Shown here: positions 52,899-61,839 of the stretch, piece after piece
Layout of the letters: each line of letters starts with the position of its first letter
Position numbering within the stretch: the first letter of the stretch is position 1
From: an uncultured Desulfatitalea sp.
GTDB taxonomy: Bacteria > Desulfobacterota > Desulfobacteria > Desulfobacterales > Desulfosarcinaceae
NCBI GenBank assembly: GCA_937868765.1
Contig: CALMNL010000003.1
Coordinates: 620,001-684,000, forward strand
Reading direction: 5' to 3'
DNA: 64,000 nt
The notes under the pieces: generated by a model
What the model was told of the DNA's origin: nothing
The model's database searches: none
Seen by the model: only the letters and a program-made list of their open reading frames with translations
Position numbers and translations under genes: made by a program

Positions 52899-54345
52899 AC
52901 GATTCGAAGCCCCCAACATGGCCGAGGCCCTGCGCATGGTCCGCAAAGAGTTCGGCGAAGAGGCCGTCATCCTCTCGGCCAAAAACGTCAAAAAAGCGGG
53001 CAGCCTGTTCGGCCTGAAGTCCGTCGGCCAAGTGGTGGTCACGGCCGCCATCGATCCGACGGCGGCCAAAAATGCCACCCCCGAGCAGTTGCGCGCCCTG
53101 AATGAGCTGGCCCGTGATGAGAGCGATCGCGAAGTGACCCAGCCCGCTCCAAAAGCCACAGCGGGCATCGAACGCATCTTGAAGCAATACACCCCTATCA
53201 CCCGTACCGGGCAGCAAAAACTGCAACCCAAGCTGAATCGCTGGATGGAAGAGGTCCAGCAACAGACTGTCCTGCCCCGGGAAGATGAAAAACGTCCGTC
53301 CCTCTATGAAGCGCTGATGTCGATGTTGACCGGCCAGGGTATCAGAAGGGGAATCGCCAACGAGATGGCCGCCCAGGCGGAAGAGTTGGCCAGCGTCGAC
53401 CCGGCCGCCGATCCCACCGCGCTGCTGACCCAGTTGATCGCAGCCAAAGGCTGGCTGGCGACACCGGTCCAGACACCGCGCGTCATCGTCCTGGTCGGTG
53501 CCAGCGGCGCGGGAAAAACCGCCATGGCCGCCAAATTGGCGGCGCGCCATCTGATGCGTACCGGTCAAAAAACTGCCCTCATCAGCCTGGACGATCAGCG
53601 CATCGCCGGTACCGCTGAGCTGTCGCGCTATGCTGAGATCATGGGGCTGCCGTTCGAATCCGCTCACGATCCAGGCGATTTGAAACGAGTGATGGACAGT
53701 CTGGAGGATATGCACATTGTGGTGGACACCCCTGGATTGAACCCCAACGAATTCGCCCGTCGGGACGCCCTGGCCCGCACGATCAAGGCCATGGATCGCG
53801 CCGAAGTCCATCTGCTTTTCAGCGCAGCCGCCCAGGAGGCGGTCATCGCCAAAAGCGTGGAGCTGTTCAAACCGCTGGGTATTCATTGCTTGCTGCCGAC
53901 CTGTCTGGACTGGGCCGACCAGTCCGGCCCGTTCATCAACCTGATGGCCCAAGCCCACTTGCCGATTCGTTATGTCGGCACCGGCCCCCAGGTGCCCGAA
54001 GGGGTACGCGATCTGACGGCCCATGACCTGGCCAACGCGCTTGCCACCGGTCAGTGGCCCAAGGAAGAAGAAGTGCCCCAACCGCCGGCGCTCACCGTCG
54101 TTCAGCGTCGTCCTGCCCCGGTGGTATCAGCACCCTATATTGCCAATCGCAATTCGGACATTTTTCACGAACGCGGCTGTAAATCGGTCGGCCGCATCAA
54201 TAACGACAACGCCCTGGTGTTCAAGGATGCCGCCGAAGCCATGAGCCAGGGTTTCAAACCCTGCCGCATGTGTTGCGCGGCGCTCCTTGTTCACAAACCC
54301 ATCGATCGCCTGGCGCGGAACCGCTATGCCGGCAGCAGGATTTAA
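52888..54345 (+). CDS. flhF: SRP-type GTPase FlhF with C-terminal Ada-like metal-binding segment
   Basis: 485 residues. FlhF normally places the flagellum at its cell site. N-terminal KIKRFEAPNMAEALRMVRKEFGEEAVILSAKNV is the FlhF B region; the GTPase part (~195-390) has GASGAGKT (204-211). Other motifs deviate: the DTAGR-type G3 is DTPGL, and the TKLD-type G4 is TCLD with Cys 339 for Lys. After residue ~413 an extra domain not usual in FlhF follows: NSDIFHERGCKS and KPCRMCC supply His 427, Cys 431, Cys 459 and Cys 462, resembling the Ada/thermonuclease-associated zinc-binding fold. GTP binding may be altered. It is coupled to flhA and lies next to flhG. Confidence 0.88.
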   Translation: MKIKRFEAPNMAEALRMVRKEFGEEAVILSAKNVKKAGSLFGLKSVGQVVVTAAIDPTAAKNATPEQLRALNELARDESDREVTQPAPKATAGIERILKQYTPITRTGQQKLQPKLNRWMEEVQQQTVLPREDEKRPSLYEALMSMLTGQGIRRGIANEMAAQAEELASVDPAADPTALLTQLIAAKGWLATPVQTPRVIVLVGASGAGKTAMAAKLAARHLMRTGQKTALISLDDQRIAGTAELSRYAEIMGLPFESAHDPGDLKRVMDSLEDMHIVVDTPGLNPNEFARRDALARTIKAMDRAEVHLLFSAAAQEAVIAKSVELFKPLGIHCLLPTCLDWADQSGPFINLMAQAHLPIRYVGTGPQVPEGVRDLTAHDLANALATGQWPKEEEVPQPPALTVVQRRPAPVVSAPYIANRNSDIFHERGCKSVGRINNDNALVFKDAAEAMSQGFKPCRMCCAALLVHKPIDRLARNRYAGSRI

Positions 54346-54348
54346 ACC

Positions 54349-55242
54349 ATGAAGCACAACGGCACTTCAAGCAAAGTGATTCGTCTGGAAGATCGCAAAA
54401 ACGAGCCTTCGGAACCCACCAGCAAAGAGCGGCGCGCCACCGGCGGTGGTTTTCCCAAGATCGTGGCCATCACCAGCGGCAAAGGCGGAGTAGGCAAAAC
54501 CAATATCGTCGCCAACCTGGGCTATACCCTGCGCCGGTTCGGCAAACGCGTCCTGATTCTGGACGCGGATCTGGGATTGGGTAACCTGGATGTGCTGTTG
54601 GGATTGACCCCCCAGTTCAATCTCTCCCATGTCATTCGGGGAGAGAAGCAACTGGCGGATGTGGTGGTCACCGGACCGGGTGGTATGCAAATATTGCCGG
54701 CTGCATCCGGCATTCAGGACTTGACCGCCCTGACCCAGCAGGAACGTTACATGGTCTTCAGCCAGCTGGACGATTTCATCCACGATTTCGACATCATGCT
54801 CATCGACACGGCCGCCGGGATCTCAGCCAACGTGCTCTACTTCAATATCAATGCGGACGAGATTCTGCTCGTGGCCACTCCCGAACCCACTTCCATCACC
54901 GATGCCTACGCCATGATGAAGGTGTTGTCGGTGAAATACGGCACCGACCATTTCAAGCTGGTGGTCAATGCGGCAGCCAGCGTTCAGGAGGCCGACGATG
55001 TCTATCGGCAGCTGAACCTGGTGGCCGATCGATTTCTGAACATCTCCATGGAGTACTATGGCAGCATCCTGCTGGATCCCCACATCAAGAAGGGCGTCCG
55101 CCAACAGCGGGCGGTCACGGAGATGGCCCCCCTTGCCAAATCCAGCCGTAACTTTGCCGCCTTGGCACGCAAGGTCGTCAGTACGCCGGCGCCAGAAAAG
55201 CGCGGCCGTACCGCCGATTGGTCCTTGACGGAGATTAACTGA
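54349..55242 (+). CDS. flhG: MinD-like ATPase FlhG (FleN/YlxH), flagellar number regulator
   Basis: 297 residues. ParA/MinD family: deviant Walker A in SGKGGVGKTNIVANLG, DADLGLGNLDVLLGL, and LIDTAAGISANVLYF. The C-terminal region has the helices that usually bind membrane (ISMEYYGSILLD onward is the conserved FlhG part). The N-terminal ~35 residues lack the DQAxxLR helix that in other FlhG proteins stimulates FlhF. It starts 3 bases after flhF, so partners are co-expressed. Limits flagellar number together with FlhF; details here may differ. Confidence 0.93.
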   Translation: MKHNGTSSKVIRLEDRKNEPSEPTSKERRATGGGFPKIVAITSGKGGVGKTNIVANLGYTLRRFGKRVLILDADLGLGNLDVLLGLTPQFNLSHVIRGEKQLADVVVTGPGGMQILPAASGIQDLTALTQQERYMVFSQLDDFIHDFDIMLIDTAAGISANVLYFNINADEILLVATPEPTSITDAYAMMKVLSVKYGTDHFKLVVNAAASVQEADDVYRQLNLVADRFLNISMEYYGSILLDPHIKKGVRQQRAVTEMAPLAKSSRNFAALARKVVSTPAPEKRGRTADWSLTEIN

Positions 55243-55298
55243 ACTTTTCCATCCAGAGACGGGACGGACGAAAAAAACAACTACCACGGGGGCAAGAA

Positions 55299-56057
55299 AT
55301 GCCAGTCAAAGAATCCCAGATCAGGAAATTAAACAAGAACGATCACATCCTGCGCAACGAGATCATCGCGGAGTATCTGCCTTACGTCAACCGCATCGTC
55401 AACCGCATCGCTACCCACCTGCCGTCCACAGTGGAGGTGGACGACCTGGTCAATGTGGGGATCATCGGCTTGATCCAGGCCATCGAACGCTACGATCCTT
55501 CCCGGGACAACAAGTTCATGACCTACGCCGTGTTCCGCATCAAAGGGGCCGTGCTCAGCGAGCTGCGTTCCAGGGATTTTTTAGGCCGCACCACCCGTAA
55601 GAAGATCCGCAGCCTCGAAAAAGCCTACCTGAAGCTCGAACAGCAACTCGGGCGGGAGGTCAAAGACGAAGAGCTGGCCGCGGAGATGGATATGGATCTG
55701 GATCAATTTTACCAGGTCAAACGCATGTCCAGCATCTCGTTCATCAGCTTCGAGGAGATCGGCTGCACCACCAAGGAAGAGAAAGAAAACTTTCTCAACT
55801 ATCTGGCCAATAACGAGGGAGATGACGCCCTTTCGCTGACCACCATCAAGGAAGTCAAGAACACCCTGGCCAAACACATCGAAACGCTGCCAGAGAAGGA
55901 ACGTCTGGTGGTGTCCATGTATTACAGTGATGAAATGACCATGAAAGAGATTGGCCAGGCCCTGGACATCACCGAGTCCCGGGTTTCCCAGATCCATTCC
56001 CAGGCGGTCATCCGACTGCGCAACAAGCTGCGCAAAGACGGATTGCTGGAAGAATAA
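55299..56057 (+). CDS. fliA: RNA polymerase sigma-28 factor FliA
   Basis: 252 residues. Sigma-70 family, FliA/WhiG group: region 2 has YLPYVNRIVNRIATHLPSTVEVDDLVNVGIIGLIQAIERYDP and YAVFRIKGAVLSELRSRDFLGR; region 4 has LPEKERLVVSMYYSDEMTMKEIGQALDITESRVSQIHSQA. Directs late flagellar genes; three candidate sites in this window (8778, 28698, 61686) match its consensus. Held back by FlgM (61840) until the hook is complete. It lies downstream of flhG, as is usual. Confidence 0.95.
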   Translation: MPVKESQIRKLNKNDHILRNEIIAEYLPYVNRIVNRIATHLPSTVEVDDLVNVGIIGLIQAIERYDPSRDNKFMTYAVFRIKGAVLSELRSRDFLGRTTRKKIRSLEKAYLKLEQQLGREVKDEELAAEMDMDLDQFYQVKRMSSISFISFEEIGCTTKEEKENFLNYLANNEGDDALSLTTIKEVKNTLAKHIETLPEKERLVVSMYYSDEMTMKEIGQALDITESRVSQIHSQAVIRLRNKLRKDGLLEE

Positions 56058-56083
56058 CAGCACCAATTCACGGGAGCAGGCAT

Positions 56084-56635
56084 ATGTTGAGCATTACGAT
56101 CCCCTTGTGGCTTTTACTGACGGCGGCCGGATTGCCGGCTCTGATTCTAATCGCTCTGTGTCTCCGATTGATTGGCATGAAACGCGACAAGGAGGCCCTG
56201 GCAGCAGCGGCTCCGGCGCCCGAGGCGCCTCCGTCGGCCGCCATCGGCGCATTCGACGACCGGATCCATCGACAAGTGCTTGACCAGCAGATCGATGCAG
56301 TATTCGATGTTTTGACGACCCTTATCCAGACCGAGCGGTGCAAGCTCAAAGCTCTGGTGAACCATGCCTTGCCGATGACCGAGCCGGCGACCGAAGCGCA
56401 GGCCACATCGGAAGCCGTCGAAAACCCTGTGCAAGCACCTCCCATGGATCCCCCTGCTCCGGTAAGCGGAGAAACCTCCCTGTCGCAGAATATAGCCAAC
56501 CTGTCTGAAACGGGTATGGGTTCGGCCGAGATTGCCCGGCAGCTGGGCGTCTCCCTCAGCGAAGTAACCCTGGCTCTCAAAATGAACGCGGGACGCAGGC
56601 CGTACGTTGGCCGCAAGGTGATGGCGGTGGCATAG
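56084..56635 (+). CDS. Membrane-anchored protein with C-terminal HTH-like segment (DUF2802/DUF6115-like)
   Basis: 183 residues. One membrane helix at ~5-30 (IPLWLLLTAAGLPALILIALCL), then an Ala/Pro/Glu-rich linker, and at ~135-180 a helix-turn-helix-like part, NIANLSETGMGSAEIARQLGVSLSEVTLALKMNAG. This arrangement resembles DUF2802/DUF6115 proteins found in other flagellar loci between fliA or flhG and later genes; the match is from memory and tentative. The function is not known; a membrane-tethered regulator or partner of the switch is possible. It sits between fliA and the flgF unit. Confidence 0.6.
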   Translation: MLSITIPLWLLLTAAGLPALILIALCLRLIGMKRDKEALAAAAPAPEAPPSAAIGAFDDRIHRQVLDQQIDAVFDVLTTLIQTERCKLKALVNHALPMTEPATEAQATSEAVENPVQAPPMDPPAPVSGETSLSQNIANLSETGMGSAEIARQLGVSLSEVTLALKMNAGRRPYVGRKVMAVA

Positions 56636-56725
56636 ATAGGCAAGAGTTGCCGGTTTATTGACGCCTGCATCCCCACCGTATTTATAACTTACTGTAAATA
56701 AATTAATTTATATGTTCATGGGCGC

Positions 56726-56741
56726 TGGCACACGGGTTGCT
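56726..56741 (+). promoter_or_regulatory. Sigma-54 promoter of the flgF-flgG-flgA-flgH-flgI-flgJ unit
   Basis: TGGCACACGGGTTGCT has exact TGGCAC and TTGCT with correct spacing. It lies 42 bases before flgF in the 147-base gap 56636-56782. Confidence 0.82.
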
Positions 56742-56782
56742 ATCCTTACTCAATGTCAACGCAGGTGAAAGGATGACGGGCC

Positions 56783-57529
56783 ATGAGCGGAACTATTTAC
56801 CAGGCGGCAGCGGGCGCTTTATTGCAGCAGATGCGGCTGGATATGCTCTCCAACAACCTGGCCAACGTCAACACGACCGGCTTCAAGGCCGATCAGCCGA
56901 TTTTCCGCATCAACCCCGACGACCCCACGGCGGTCACAGCCGCCACCACCACTCCCGGCCGGATTTCTCCCTACGCGCCGCCCATGGAGGCGCGCACCAA
57001 TTATGATAGCGGGCCGCTGAACCGCACCGGTAATCCACTGGATGTGGCCATCGTCGGCAAAGGCTTTTTCGAGATCCAGACCCCGGAGGGGCCGCGTTAT
57101 ACCCGCAAGGGGAATTTTACGATCAATGATCAAGGGGTCCTGGCGACGTCCGAAGGCTGGCCGGTCATGGGAGATGGGGGCGAGATTACCATCGACGAGG
57201 GTCGGGTGGAAATCGGCGATCAGGGCGAAGTGTTCGTGGATGGTGATTCCGTGGCCAAGATTCGGGTGGTGGATTTCACAGAGCCCTACAACCTTGTAAA
57301 AACTGGGGATACTCTCTTCATGCCGGCTCAGGGGGTTCAGAGCAATGAGGTGGAGGAAGGGGATAGCCAGGTAGCGCAGGGGTATCTGGAAGCATCCAAT
57401 GTGAATGCCATCCGTACCATGACCGAAATGATCGAGACCATGCGCGTGTTCGAGGCCTACCAGCGCATGATCCGTACGGCAGACGATGCCACCGCCAAAA
57501 CAGTCAACGAAGTGGGCCGGAGCGCTTGA
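56783..57529 (+). CDS. flgF: Flagellar basal-body rod protein FlgF
   Basis: 248 residues. Distal part of the proximal rod. Axial-protein N-terminus IYQAAAGALLQQMRLDMLSNNLANVNTTGFKADQPIF and C-terminus GYLEASNVNAIRTMTEMIETMRVFEAYQRMI. FlgF rather than FlgG because it is shorter in the N-terminal helix pattern and precedes a clear FlgG. Ribosome site AAAGGATG. First gene behind the sigma-54 promoter at 56726. Confidence 0.92.
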   Translation: MSGTIYQAAAGALLQQMRLDMLSNNLANVNTTGFKADQPIFRINPDDPTAVTAATTTPGRISPYAPPMEARTNYDSGPLNRTGNPLDVAIVGKGFFEIQTPEGPRYTRKGNFTINDQGVLATSEGWPVMGDGGEITIDEGRVEIGDQGEVFVDGDSVAKIRVVDFTEPYNLVKTGDTLFMPAQGVQSNEVEEGDSQVAQGYLEASNVNAIRTMTEMIETMRVFEAYQRMIRTADDATAKTVNEVGRSA

Positions 57530-57569
57530 TCCAGAATGACTCAACCGTACGCCAAATGGGAGAATTGAA

Positions 57570-58358
57570 ATGATCCGAAGCCTTTGGACCGCAGCGTCGG
57601 GGATGCAGGCCCAAGCCACCAATATCGACGTCATCGCCAACAACCTGTCCAACGTCAGCACGGCCGGCTTCAAGCGCAGCCGGGCCGAATTTCAGGATCT
57701 GCTCTACGAAACCATGCGCGCGCCGGGCGTCAGCGCCGCCGGTGACAACCAGGTACCCACCGGGATCCAGATCGGACACGGCACCCGCACCGTGGCCACA
57801 CACAGGCTTTTCATCCAGGGCGATTTCCAGCACACCGAGAATGAACTGGACATGGCCATTGAAGGAGAGGGCTTTTTTCAGATCACCCAATCCAACGGCG
57901 ACATCGCCTACACCCGGGCCGGGAATTTCAAAATCGACAGCGAAGGGCGCATCGTGACCGCCGACGGCTACCCCCTGGAACCGGAAGTCACGATTCCCAC
58001 CGATGCCACCGCCGTCTCCATTGCCACCGATGGAACGGTGTCGGTGCAGCAACCAGGCCAGACACAACCCGTGGATGTGGGCAACATCCAGACGGTGCGC
58101 TTCGCGAACCCGGCCGGTTTGGAAGCCATCGGCCGCAATTTGTTCCTGGAGAGCGACTCTTCCGGAACCCCCACCACCGGCGTGCCAGGTGAAGAGGGCT
58201 TCGGCACCATCGCCCAGGGATATTTGGAAATGTCCAATGTGAGTGTCGTGGATGAGATGGTCAACATGATCACCGCCCAGCGGGCTTATGAAATCAATAG
58301 CAAAGCCATTCAAACCGCCGACGAAATGCTCCAGACGGCCAACAACCTGAAGCGTTAA
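57570..58358 (+). CDS. flgG: Flagellar distal rod protein FlgG
   Basis: 262 residues. The classic FlgG start [46 protein letters not shown] and end [48 protein letters not shown] is the ribosome site. Forms the distal rod that crosses peptidoglycan and the P and L rings. 4 bases precede flgA. Confidence 0.97.
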   Translation: MIRSLWTAASGMQAQATNIDVIANNLSNVSTAGFKRSRAEFQDLLYETMRAPGVSAAGDNQVPTGIQIGHGTRTVATHRLFIQGDFQHTENELDMAIEGEGFFQITQSNGDIAYTRAGNFKIDSEGRIVTADGYPLEPEVTIPTDATAVSIATDGTVSVQQPGQTQPVDVGNIQTVRFANPAGLEAIGRNLFLESDSSGTPTTGVPGEEGFGTIAQGYLEMSNVSVVDEMVNMITAQRAYEINSKAIQTADEMLQTANNLKR

Positions 58359-58362
58359 CGCC

Positions 58363-59346
58363 ATGCGAACCAGCTGTCATAGACAAATGAGATGGAACGG
58401 TGCCGTGGCGCTCTTGTTTCTGCTGTCGGTCACCGTCGCAGCGGCCGACCCGCTGCAGATCGCCCTGACCACCAAAGCCACTGTGGATGAAGAGCATATT
58501 CTTTTAGGCGACATTGCTCAGATCAAAGGCGGCGAGAACGGTCAGATCGAAAAGCTGGGACAGATTGACTTGGGGCGCGCGCCTTCGCCCGGCGAATCCC
58601 AGACCATCCATCGCCGGCAGGTCGAGGCGCGTCTCAAACAAAACGGCCTCGATCCCTCCCAATATCATTTGGAAGATGCAGGGCCGATAAAAGTGTTCCG
58701 CACCTATGCAGGGGTCAGCGACGCTCAAATAAGGGCCGCAGTGGAAGCCTTCATCAAGAACCATGCCCCATGGCAGCCGGATCAAATGAAGATCAGGCCA
58801 ATCGGGTACAACGAATCGCACAAACTGCCGCCCGGCGAGTTGCGCCTGCAGGTCATGGCGCCCAAGCACACAGATTGGGTGGGCGCCATCCCGTTTCAAG
58901 TACGATTGCTGGTCGACGGCCAACAGGCAAAACGGGTGAGCGTTTCGGCTTATATCGAGGTCTGGCAAGAGGTGGTGGTCGCCGTCAAACCCCTGGGCCG
59001 CAACCAACCCATCAACCGGGATGACCTCCAGCTTCAACGCATGAACATGGCCCGCGTGCCGGCCAATGCACTGGTTAGCTTAGACCAGGCACTCGGGTAC
59101 CGGGCCAACCGCGCCATTGCCGTCAACAGCGTCCTGCGCACAGACCAGGTGGATTTGCCGCCCGTGATACGCAAAGGCGATGTGGTCCAGATGCTGGCCG
59201 AATCGTCCCAGTTGAAGATCACCACCCAGGCGGTGGCCCAGGAAAACGGCGGTCTTGGGCAGACGATCCAGGTGATCAATCTGGCATCCAGGAAAAACGT
59301 CCATGCCCGGATCATCGATGCACAAACGGTGAAAGTCGAATTTTAA
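58363..59346 (+). CDS. flgA: P-ring assembly chaperone FlgA
   Basis: 327 residues. Signal peptide near the start (~14-27, GAVALLFLLSVTVAAADP). The C-terminal SAF-like/FlgA region reads VAVKPLGRNQPINRDDLQLQRMNM and LASRKNVHARIIDAQTVKVEF. Periplasmic chaperone that helps FlgI form the P ring. Longer than the E. coli form, with an extra N-terminal domain, as in many deltaproteobacteria. Lies between flgG and flgH. Confidence 0.9.
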   Translation: MRTSCHRQMRWNGAVALLFLLSVTVAAADPLQIALTTKATVDEEHILLGDIAQIKGGENGQIEKLGQIDLGRAPSPGESQTIHRRQVEARLKQNGLDPSQYHLEDAGPIKVFRTYAGVSDAQIRAAVEAFIKNHAPWQPDQMKIRPIGYNESHKLPPGELRLQVMAPKHTDWVGAIPFQVRLLVDGQQAKRVSVSAYIEVWQEVVVAVKPLGRNQPINRDDLQLQRMNMARVPANALVSLDQALGYRANRAIAVNSVLRTDQVDLPPVIRKGDVVQMLAESSQLKITTQAVAQENGGLGQTIQVINLASRKNVHARIIDAQTVKVEF

Positions 59347-59374
59347 TGCGCCAGCAAAGCGACAGGAAGACAAA

Positions 59375-60133
59375 ATGAGAAATCTCACAATATCGGCCGA
59401 AGGAAGCAGAAACATAGCGGGGTGGGCCGGCGCACTTTTCCTGTGCGTCCTGATGTGGGGCTGTGCCGCCAGCTCCATATCCACCCCCGCGCCTCAATCC
59501 CAGCGGCCCGCGCGGATTGCCCCGCCGGCAGAAGTCATGGAACCCCCGCGCTATGTGGCTTCGGCCGCCACCGACGGCTCTCTGTGGCGGGAAAGGTCTG
59601 AGCTGGGAGAACTCTTCAGCAACCCCAAAGCCCGCCGGGTGGGTGACATCCTGACCATCAGGATCGTGGAAAATTCCACTGCCACCAACAAGGCCAGCAC
59701 CAGCACCGATCGTTCCTCGAGCCTTTCCGCCAGCATGGATGCCTTTTTCAATATGGAAAAGCGGTATCCATCGGATCACCCCTTTTTCAATCCCTTTTCA
59801 TCGGTAGGCGGAAGCATCGACAGCCAGTTTGGCGGCAGCGGCGCCACCCAACGCAGCGGCGCCTTGTCGGCCTATATGACGGCCCAGGTGGTAGAAGTGC
59901 TGCCCAATGGCAACCTGATCATCGAAGGCAACCGCGAAGTGCGCGTCAATGCGGAAAATCAGATGATCACCCTTACCGGTGTGGTTCGCCCCCGGGATGT
60001 GTCCGCTGACAACGAGATTCTGTCCACCTATATCGCCGATGCACGCATCTCTTACAGCGGAACGGGCATACTCAATGATCGCCAACGGCCGGGATGGTTT
60101 ACACGGATCATGGATAAGGTATGGCCTTTCTAG
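59375..60133 (+). CDS. flgH: Flagellar L-ring protein FlgH
   Basis: 252 residues. Lipoprotein signal with the lipobox LMWGC, Cys at residue 30. After a Pro-rich linker the FlgH domain has NPKARRVGDILTIRIVENSTATNKASTSTDRSSSL, VVEVLPNGNLIIEGNREVRVNAENQMITLTGVVRPRDVS and YIADARISYSGTGIL. Forms the outer-membrane L ring, which shows the host has an outer membrane. The 65-base gap to flgI shows no promoter. Confidence 0.96.
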   Translation: MRNLTISAEGSRNIAGWAGALFLCVLMWGCAASSISTPAPQSQRPARIAPPAEVMEPPRYVASAATDGSLWRERSELGELFSNPKARRVGDILTIRIVENSTATNKASTSTDRSSSLSASMDAFFNMEKRYPSDHPFFNPFSSVGGSIDSQFGGSGATQRSGALSAYMTAQVVEVLPNGNLIIEGNREVRVNAENQMITLTGVVRPRDVSADNEILSTYIADARISYSGTGILNDRQRPGWFTRIMDKVWPF

Positions 60134-60198
60134 AAAATTTTAGCTGTATTTATTAACTTTGATAACAGTAATTTGATTAATAAGACATCAATGGAAAC

Positions 60199-61335
60199 AT
60201 GAATATGAATACCAAACCCGAGCGCCATGATTGGATGGAAAGATTGCGGATGTTCGTTGCGGTGCTGGTGGTGTTGGTTCTCCAGGCGGCCCCGGCCGGT
60301 GCGGTGAGGATCAAGGATATCGCTAACATTAAAGGTGTCCGCACCAATCAATTGGTGGGCTATGGATTGGTGGTGGGCCTGGATGGCACTGGTGACGACA
60401 AGAAGTCCGTCTTCACGACCCAGTCCATTGCCAGCATGCTTGAGAAGATGGGGGTTACCGTAAACCCCAAAGATCTGAAGGCCAAGAATGTCGCAGCGGT
60501 CATGGTAACAGCCGATCTGCCACCATTTGCCAGAACCGGCGCCCGCATCGACGCCCTCGTGAGCTCCATGGGGGACGCGAAAAACCTTCAAGGCGGAACG
60601 CTTTTGATGACCCCCTTGAAAGCTGCGGATGGAAATGTTTATGCGGTGGCCCAGGGGCCGGTCAATACAGGTGGATTTGCGGCCGAAGGGGCTGGGGCGA
60701 CTGTACGCAAAAATTTCCCCACGGTGGGTCGGCTCATCGAAGGGGCAACGGTGGAGCGGGAAGTCAATTTCGATTTGAATGCGCGCAATGCCCTGACCCT
60801 CAGTTTGCAGCAGCCTGATTTCACCACCGCCAGCCGCGTTACCGATGCCATCAACGGCCTCTTTTACGATCCCATTGCGACGGCCACTGATGCCGGCACG
60901 ATTCAATTACAGGTGCCCATGGCCTATACCGGCAATATCGTGGAACTGGTGGCCATGATCGAAAAACTCGAGGTAACGCCGGACAATACCGCCCGGGTGG
61001 TGATCAACGAACGCACGGGCACCGTGGTGATGGGCGACAATGTGCGCATTTCCACCATCGCCATCGCCCATGGCAATTTGAGCATCGTGGTCAAAGAGAG
61101 CCCCCAAGTCTCTCAGCCTCTGCCTTTTTCCGAAGGCCAGACCGTCGTGACCCCTGAGACCAATCTGACGGTCAATGAGGGCAAAGATCAATTGGTGCTC
61201 CTCAAGAGCGGCACCAGTATCGGTGATGTGGTCAATGCCCTCAATGCCCTGGGGGTTTCGCCACGGGACCTGATCGCCATATTCCAGGCCATCAAGGCGG
61301 CAGGTGCCCTTCAAGCGGATCTGGAGGTAATCTGA
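60199..61335 (+). CDS. flgI: Flagellar P-ring protein FlgI
   Basis: 378 residues. Signal peptide (~15-34, ending APAGA), then VRIKDIANIKGVRTNQLVGYGLVVGLDGTGDDKK, the family hallmark, and LLKSGTSIGDVVNALNALGVSPRDLIAIFQAIKAAGALQADLEVI at the end. Forms the periplasmic P ring around the rod. Overlaps the flgJ start by one base (TGATG). Confidence 0.97.
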   Translation: MNMNTKPERHDWMERLRMFVAVLVVLVLQAAPAGAVRIKDIANIKGVRTNQLVGYGLVVGLDGTGDDKKSVFTTQSIASMLEKMGVTVNPKDLKAKNVAAVMVTADLPPFARTGARIDALVSSMGDAKNLQGGTLLMTPLKAADGNVYAVAQGPVNTGGFAAEGAGATVRKNFPTVGRLIEGATVEREVNFDLNARNALTLSLQQPDFTTASRVTDAINGLFYDPIATATDAGTIQLQVPMAYTGNIVELVAMIEKLEVTPDNTARVVINERTGTVVMGDNVRISTIAIAHGNLSIVVKESPQVSQPLPFSEGQTVVTPETNLTVNEGKDQLVLLKSGTSIGDVVNALNALGVSPRDLIAIFQAIKAAGALQADLEVI

Positions 61336-61688
61336 TGACGGACTCGATTCAAAGCCGAATGCTTGTCACACCCAAGACTGCGCAGAGCACAGCCGCGTTC
61401 CGAAAACCAGGGGGCGCCGGCGCGGGGACGGATCAAAAACTGAGACAGGCATGTGAGGATTTCGAATCTATTTTTGTGGATTTCATGCTGCAGCAGATGC
61501 GCCAGACCGTGCCTCAAAATGAACTTTTCGGGGGGGGTAAGGCGGAACAGCTTTACACTTCCATGATGGATAGCGAACTGGCCAAATCCATTTCTCATCA
61601 GCGGGGATTGGGGTTGGCCGATCAGATGTATCGCCAATTGATGGCTACATCGGCTGGGAAGGGAATCAAGGACTCCAAAAATTACTAA
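61335..61688 (+). CDS. flgJ: Rod-binding protein FlgJ, rod-cap domain only
   Basis: 117 residues. Contains only the N-terminal rod-binding domain: QACEDFESIFVDFMLQQMRQTVPQ and MDSELAKSISHQRGLGLADQMYRQL. The C-terminal muramidase of enterobacterial FlgJ is absent, as in many deltaproteobacteria and alphaproteobacteria, so another lytic enzyme must open peptidoglycan. Its stop codon forms part of the sigma-28 -35 box of the flgM unit. Confidence 0.88.
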   Translation: MTDSIQSRMLVTPKTAQSTAAFRKPGGAGAGTDQKLRQACEDFESIFVDFMLQQMRQTVPQNELFGGGKAEQLYTSMMDSELAKSISHQRGLGLADQMYRQLMATSAGKGIKDSKNY

Positions 61689-61712
61689 ACTTTACACAAA
61701 GGGTGCCGATAA
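61686..61712 (+). promoter_or_regulatory. Sigma-28 (FliA) promoter of flgM-flgN-flgK
   Basis: -35 TAAACTTT (61686-61693; seven of eight), 11-base spacer, -10 GCCGATAA (61705-61712; exact). The first three bases are the flgJ stop codon TAA. It gives flgM a leader of ~120 nt. Confidence 0.88.
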
Positions 61713-61839
61713 CCACAGCAAGGGGTATCGTATAAGGCGATACCCATCGGATGTTTGGAAAATATTCCAAACTTTTTCAGTCCTTTGAAAAAAGGGCGTG
61801 GCAGCTGGCACACGGAGTGGTTGCACAAGGAGGTCCGCA

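Noticed and set aside
61806-61833. TGGCAC followed by TTGCA upstream of flgM as a sigma-54 promoter
   Set aside because: GG and GC are 16 rather than 12 bases apart, and an excellent sigma-28 promoter is present at 61686.
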